Below are positions 60,515 to 64,000 of a DNA stretch of 64,000 bases, in pieces. The position numbers and the translations under genes are program-made. Origin of the DNA: Anthopleura xanthogrammica (Eukaryota; Cnidaria; Anthozoa; Actiniaria; Actiniidae); NCBI GenBank assembly GCA_964019055.1, contig OZ025210.1:16405332-16469331 (forward strand), read 5' to 3'. The number at the start of each line of letters is the position of its first letter. Position 1 is the stretch's first letter. The notes under the pieces were generated by a model. The model searched no databases, was not told where the DNA came from, and was given only the letters and a program-made list of their open reading frames with translations.

Positions 60515-60850
60515 TTTGCAGCAACAGCCTCTGCAGCAATAGTCTATGCAGCAAAATTCTCTATGCAGCAATACTACACAGCAATAGTCTCTGCAGCAAT
60601 AGTCTCTGCAGCAACAGTCTCTGCAGCAATAGTATTTGCAGCAATGACAGTCTTCAGCAGTCTCGTCAACTTCGTCCATCCTGGAAAAGAAATGTGTGTG
60701 AGCAAGAGCATCGTAAACAGGCACTCTAGGCATTCGCCTTACCATACAATTCAACTAGTTCCGCTCACCCAGACATTCCACTCTATACTCCATCCAAATC
60801 CTTACCCTAAACCTAACCCTGAACCTAACCCTAACCCCCTAAATACCTAC
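60515..60850 (+). repeat. GTCTCTGCAGCAA/CCCTAA block, copy 3
   Basis: Same order, with a shortened telomere-like tract at 60802-60837. Confidence 0.88.
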
Positions 60851-60999
60851 CCCATCCCAACCCTATATCCTAACATTAACCCCGGCATCTGACTCCCTAG
60901 CACCCACGGGTTAGGTTTAGGGGAACTATTTGGATAGTCTTTGTAATGACAACAACAGGGATCATAGCACAAGCACGATGTAGTTTCTTTCATAGACTC

Positions 61000-63400
61000 G
61001 TAACACCGACATTATTTCAAAGTGCCCACCCCGACCCACCGACAAATGTTTCTCCAGCGATATGCTAGTTACGCGTTTCAGAGGTTGTGGATCACTTTTC
61101 ACCTAGAAACTTTGGGTACTTTCATTCTGAGAAAATCGACGAAAATTTTTCAAAGTGCTAACCCCAACCCACCCTATGCGAAATTTCCATTTTAAATCCA
61201 CAACACTAAAAAGTCTTTAGATACCCTTAACTAACCCCAGAAACACTGTTTCTGATAGTTAGAACTTCATCCAAGGTCTTTTTCCAGGAAACCCATGTTT
61301 CAACCCTAGCAGTATAGGGAGGGTTGGAGTTAGCACTTAGAAAAAATTCACAAAAATCCAAAAAAATTATTTCGTCTTATTAGGAAATAAAAACCCTAGC
61401 ACCACTTATCTAATCCCAGAAACACCTTTTCTGATAGTTAAAACATCATCCGAGGTCATCTACTAGGAAACCCATGTTTCAACCCTAGCCACATAGGGAG
61501 GGTTGGAGTTAGCACTTAGAAAAAAATTATTTCGTCTTATTAGACCTAAAAGACACTAGAGACACTTATCTAACCCCAGGAACCCCATTTCTAAAAGTTA
61601 AAAAAACATTAAAGGTTTTTTTCCAAGAAACCCATGTTTAAACCCTAGCCGTATAGGGTGAATTGGAGTTAGCACTTGGAAAAATTTCAAGAAAATCGAA
61701 AAAATTATTTCGCCAGATGAGGAAAGAAACGCCCTAGACACACTTACCTAAACTTAGAAACACCATTTCTGATAGTTAGAACAACATCCAACTTCATTTT
61801 CCAGGAAACCCATGTTTCAACCCTAGCAGTATAGGGTGGGTTGGAGTTAGCACTTAGAAAAATTTCACCAAAATCCGAAAAAATTTACTTCGTCTTATTA
61901 GGAAAGAAACACACTAGAAGCACTTAGCTAACCCCAGAAACACCGTTTCTGATAGTTAGAACAAAATCCAAGGTCTTTTTCAAGGAAAACCATTTTTCAA
62001 CCCTAGCGATATAGGGAGGGTTGGAGTTAGCACTTAGAAAAAAATCGAGAAATACAAAAAAATTATTTCGTCTTATTAGGAAATAAACACCCTAGAAACA
62101 CTTAACTATACCAGAAACACCATTTCTGAAAGTTAGAACATCATCCAAGGTCTTTTTCCAGGAAACCCATGTTTCAACCCTAACCGCATAGGGAGGGTTG
62201 GAGTTAGCACTTAGAAAAAAATCACAAAAATCCAAAAACATTATTTCGTCTTTTTAGAACAAAAAGACACTAGGATCACTTATCTAACCCCAGAAACACC
62301 GTTTCTGATAATTAGAACATCATCCAAGGTCATCTACTAGGAAACCCATGTTTCAACCCTAGCAGTATAGGGAGGATTGGAGTTAGCACTTAGAAAAAAG
62401 TTCAATAAATCCAAAAAAATTATTTCACTTTATTAGAACAAAAAGATACTAGGATCACTTATCTAACCCCAGAAACACCATTTCTGATAGTCAAAACATC
62501 ATCCGAGGTCATCTACTAGGAAACCCATGTTTCAACCCTAGCAGTATAGGGAGGGTTGGAGTTAGCACTTAGAAAAAAATTTGAAAAAATCCAAAAAAAA
62601 TAATTCGTCTTATCAGGAAATAAACACCCTAGAAACACTTAACTATACCAGAAACACCATTTCTGAAAGTTAGAACATCATCCAAGGTCTTTTTCCAGGA
62701 AACCCATGTTTCAACCCTAGCCGCATAGGGAGGGTTGGAGTTAGCACTTAGAAAAAAATCACAAAAATCCAAAAAAATTATTTCGTCTTTCTAGAACAAA
62801 AAGACACTAGAACCTCTTATCTAATCCCAAAAACACCATTTCTGATAGTTAGAACAACATCAAAGGTCATCTACTAGGATCCCCATGTTTCAACCCTAGC
62901 AGTATAGGGAGGGTTAGAGTTAGCACTTACAAAAAATTCACAAAAATCCAAATTTTGTTTTACGCCTTATCAGTATAAAAACACACTAATACAACTTACC
63001 TGACATCAGAAACACCATTTCTGATAGTTAGAACAACATTAAAGATCGTTTTCCAGGAAACCCATGTTTCAACCCTAGCACTATAGGGAGGGATGGAGTT
63101 AGCACTTAGAAAATATTTCACAAAAATCATAAAAAAATTATTTCGTCTTATTAGGAAATAAACACCCTAGAAACACTTAACTATACCAGAAACCCCATTT
63201 CTGAAAGTTAGAACATCATCCAAGGTCTTTTTCCAGGAAACCCATGTTTCAACCCTAGCACTATAGGGAGGGTTGGAGTTAGCACTTAGAAAAAATTCCA
63301 CAAACCAAAAAAATGTTTTCCTCTTATCAGGAGAGAAACATGATTGAAACACTTATATACGCTTGAAACACCATTTCAACAACTTCGACAGTGAAATAGA
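61000..63400 (+). repeat. Subtelomeric satellite of about 178 bp, about 12 copies
   Basis: Unit: GGAAACCCATGTTTCAACCC, TAGCAGTATAGGGAGGGTTG, GAGTTAGCACTTAGAAAAA, ATTATTTCGTCTTATTAGG, AACACCATTTCTGATAGTTA. Recurrent sub-variants (TCTTTTTCCAGG versus CATCTACTAGG) alternate, pointing to higher-order expansion. Confidence 0.93.
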
Positions 63401-63589
63401 CTTTAATGTTAAAAATTCACATTTCAAAAATGCCATTTGAGAGGATCTCCATTATAGGTTAACACATGACGTACAACTATTCGCCATTAGCACTTAGAAA
63501 AAAAAACACCAAAAAATTCATTAAATGTTTAACATCAAATCAATAGTTTAAATTAACACATTTTAAATAACCTTTTAAAATATTTGACT

Positions 63590-63825
63590 AACACCCTAGA
63601 AGGGTAGTAGTACCTTAAACTACAACCCTTAAAAAGTGGTCAAACATTGCACTTCACCTTCAAAGGTAGTAGAACCTTCAACTATCACCCTTTAAGGGTA
63701 GTAATAACAAGGACTGCCACCCTTCAAGGGTAGTAGAACCTTCAACTACCACCCTTTAAGGGTAGTTGAAATTTAAAAAAAAACCTCGTGAGGGTAGTAA
63801 AAACCCTAACCCAACCTTTAAAAAT
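63590..63825. repeat. Telomere-proximal palindromic GGGTAGT repeat
   Basis: AACTACCACCCTTTAAGGG and AAGGGTAGTAGAACCTTC recur about six times. The unit is itself nearly self-complementary (ACTACCACCC / GGGTAGT). It ends seven bases before the telomere tract. Confidence 0.85.
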
Positions 63826-63832
63826 TACCGGT

Positions 63833-64000
63833 TTAGGGTTAGGGTTAGGGTTAGGGTTAGGGTTAGGGTTAGGGTTAGGGTTAGGGTTAGGGTTAGGGTT
63901 AGGGTTAGGGTTAGGGTTAGGGTTAGGGTTAGGGTTAGGGTTAGGGTTAGGGTTAGGGTTAGGGTTAGGGTTAGGGTTAGGGTTAGGGTTAGGGTTAGGG
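63833..64000 (+). repeat. Telomere, 28 perfect TTAGGG repeats
   Basis: 168 bases of uninterrupted TTAGGG with the G-rich strand running 5' to 3' to the window edge, as expected at the right end of a chromosome. The true length is cut off by the window. Confidence 0.97.

Larger units (their letters stand above)
56670..60990 (+). repeat. Subtelomeric repeat with TTAGGTTTAGGG motifs
   Basis: Units of about 90-130 bp combine AATGACAACAACAGTGGTC, CATAGCACAAGCA, GGTCCAAAGGCC and GGGTTAGGTTTAGGG. Longer units include AAGCTTTCGTAGATGAATGG and ACTTCAAGGCCC. Higher-order blocks of about 1 kb recur near 57600-58650, 58700-59600 and 59640-60910. Confidence 0.92.

Noticed and set aside
58049..60892. Asn/Pro-rich and Cys-rich frames recurring three times
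   Set aside because: They translate the CTGCAGCAA minisatellite and CCCTAA tracts; recurrence reflects block duplication, not selection on protein.

Overview
This window is the right-hand end of a metazoan chromosome. The last 168 bases are 28 perfect TTAGGG units running to the window edge, and the 19 kb before them is dense subtelomeric repeat with no recognisable cellular gene. The DNA is AT-rich, intron-rich and crowded with minisatellites, miniature inverted-repeat elements (MITEs) and tRNA-derived SINE fragments. Two small secreted peptide genes of the six-cysteine BDS/APETx-like type point to a sea anemone or close anthozoan relative. That assignment is inference from gene content.

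Layout. (1) 400-5690, plus strand: the last 16 exons of a MAP4K4/TNIK/MINK (misshapen) kinase, covering the acidic linker and the C-terminal citron homology (CNH) domain; the kinase domain lies off the left edge. (2) 5691-9019: intergenic, with a composite foldback element, a Tc1/mariner-like MITE carrying a nested insertion, and no gene. (3) 9055-14471, plus: a complete eight-exon phospholipid scramblase with an NRF1-like/YY1-like promoter. (4) 17195-17914 and 21347-22499, minus: two paralogous secreted cysteine-rich peptide genes with the same exon layout. (5) 25561-44806, plus: a complete 27-exon KIF27/KIF7-class kinesin with N-terminal motor and long coiled coil (predicted 1286 aa). (6) 44807-63832: subtelomere of SINE pieces, tandem arrays, a TTAA-flanked long inverted repeat, degenerate reverse-transcriptase remnants, repeats with embedded TTAGGTTTAGGG motifs, a satellite of about 178 bp, and a palindromic GGGTAGT repeat. 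(7) 63833-64000: telomere.

The large genes are ordinary conserved animal genes with no obvious shared pathway. The most unusual signal is in the kinesin gene. Short tandem duplications there have copied pieces of exons together with their splice sites: a triplicated in-frame splice donor at exon 13, a duplicated acceptor at exon 11, and four decayed intronic copies of the switch I coding sequence after exon 6. In the kinase gene a 60-bp array begins exactly at a splice donor. Together these suggest local tandem duplication around splice junctions as a source of alternative isoforms.

All exon boundaries were assigned by eye from GT/AG sites, reading phase and recalled family conservation. No alignment or search was run.
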